Positions 5,882 through 6,359 of a DNA stretch of 6,359 nt are shown here, in pieces. The translations under genes and the position numbers were made by a program. A model generated the notes under the pieces. That model saw only the letters and a list, made by a program, of their open reading frames with translations, did not search any database and was not told the origin of the DNA. The first letter of the stretch is position 1; each line of letters starts with the position of its first letter. Source of the stretch: Verrucomicrobiota bacterium (GTDB lineage Bacteria > Verrucomicrobiota > Verrucomicrobiia > Chthoniobacterales > UBA10450); assembly GCA_003219995.1 (NCBI GenBank), contig QHRC01000058.1:1-6359 (forward strand), in the 5' to 3' direction.

Positions 5882-6359
5882 TCGCTGGAAGCCGAGCACG
5901 AAGCGCGCGAATCGCTTGTGCCCGGTGACTGATCCGGTTTTTCAATTCGGCAGGCAGTTCGCCAAAAGTCTGATCGAATCCGTTGGGAACAAAAACCGGA
6001 TCGTAGCCGAAACCGTTTGTGCCGCGTGCTGCATCGACAATTATCCCGTCGATGAGTCCCTCGAAAGTGCCGAGCAATTTGCCACCGCGTGCCAATGCGA
6101 GCACACAGCGAAAGCGCGCTAATCGACGCGTTCGAGCTGGACTGGTTCCGGCAAGCGCGCGCAGCAACTTGTTGATGTTGTCGCGAGCAGTTGCTCTCTC
6201 GCCGGCGTAACGAGCGGACAGAATTCCCGGCGCACCGCCCAGCGCATCCACTTCCAATCCGGAATCTTCCCCCACGACAAGATTGACAACTGCGCGTGAG
6301 ACATTGACCGCTTTGGCGATCGCGTTTTCCGCAAAAGTGCGGCCTGTCTCTTTAATTTC
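5808..6359 (-). CDS. rdgB: RdgB/HAM1 non-canonical purine NTP pyrophosphatase, C-terminal part (5' end outside window)
   Basis: The enzyme hydrolyses ITP, dITP and XTP to monophosphates and so cleans the nucleotide pool in the cytoplasm. The frame is open to the right window edge, giving 183 visible residues; the first in-frame GTG at 6275 is not the start, because the 28 codons before it continue the family sequence (EIKETGRTFAENAIAKA). Then come GEDSGLEVDALGGAPGILSA and RYAGE, NGFGYDPVF and FGELPAELKNRISHRAQA. The Asp before SGL, the catalytic position, is kept, while the preceding Asp of E. coli (DDSGL) is Glu. The N-terminal nucleotide-binding part (ATGNxGK) lies beyond the window. After the normal family end the protein runs on for about 24 residues (Gly/Arg/Pro-rich) encoded antisense to the Pro-rich tail of exbD2, with the stop at 5808-5810. 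Confidence 0.94.
   Translation of the reverse strand, partial: EIKETGRTFAENAIAKAVNVSRAVVNLVVGEDSGLEVDALGGAPGILSARYAGERATARDNINKLLRALAGTSPARTRRLARFRCVLALARGGKLLGTFEGLIDGIIVDAARGTNGFGYDPVFVPNGFDQTFGELPAELKNRISHRAQAIRALRARLPAIMVWQAGVEGRGADRPERPEPPPL

Noticed and set aside
5808..6275. GTG at 6275 as the rdgB start
   Set aside because: The 28 codons upstream to the window edge encode conserved RdgB sequence (KETG, FAENA), so the gene begins outside the window.

Overview
The window is ordinary dense bacterial chromosome: six genes on the + strand and one convergent gene on the - strand, no RNA genes, insertion sequences, CRISPR arrays or phage genes. The envelope theme (TonB/ExbB/ExbD, an exported phosphodiester-glycosidase-like protein) implies a Gram-negative cell with an outer membrane. 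The style of the genes (a TolB-N/FlgO-like plus TPR protein, an ExbB with a signal peptide and a long Ala/Pro-rich extension, weak or absent Shine-Dalgarno sites) reminds me of soil Verrucomicrobiota, but that placement is inference from family resemblance, not something the bases prove.

Layout. (1) 3-2475: the 3' part of a TPR regulator-type protein, overlapped by a GTG-started exported NAGPA-family (phosphodiester glycosidase) protein. (2) 2360-3124: a fumarylacetoacetate hydrolase (FAH) family enzyme whose start lies inside the annotated 3' end of the previous gene, a 116-nt same-strand overlap. (3) 3125-3357: the only sizeable non-coding gap, with a good sigma70-type promoter (TTGCCT-17-GATAAT) followed at once by an 8-bp perfect inverted repeat. 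(4) 3358-5881: a compact four-gene unit exbB - exbD1 - tonB - exbD2 (gaps 26, 8 and 6 nt), an energy-transducing complex for outer-membrane transport. (5) 5808-6359: the 3' part of rdgB (ITP/XTP pyrophosphatase) on the - strand, whose end overlaps the end of exbD2 by 74 nt.

How the genes work together. ExbB (three membrane spans) and ExbD (one span with the proton-carrying Asp) form the inner-membrane motor, and TonB carries the energy across the periplasm to TonB-dependent receptors, none of which is encoded here. The unit carries two ExbD paralogs on either side of tonB. Their membrane-proximal parts (residues 5-48) match at 41 of 44 positions, while their periplasmic domains have diverged strongly. 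The first three genes are packed like an operon but have no obvious functional link to the Ton genes.

I did not find convincing evidence of a wholly new system. The most noteworthy items are the duplicated exbD bracketing tonB, the long periplasmic extension of ExbB, and the two 3'-end gene overlaps.
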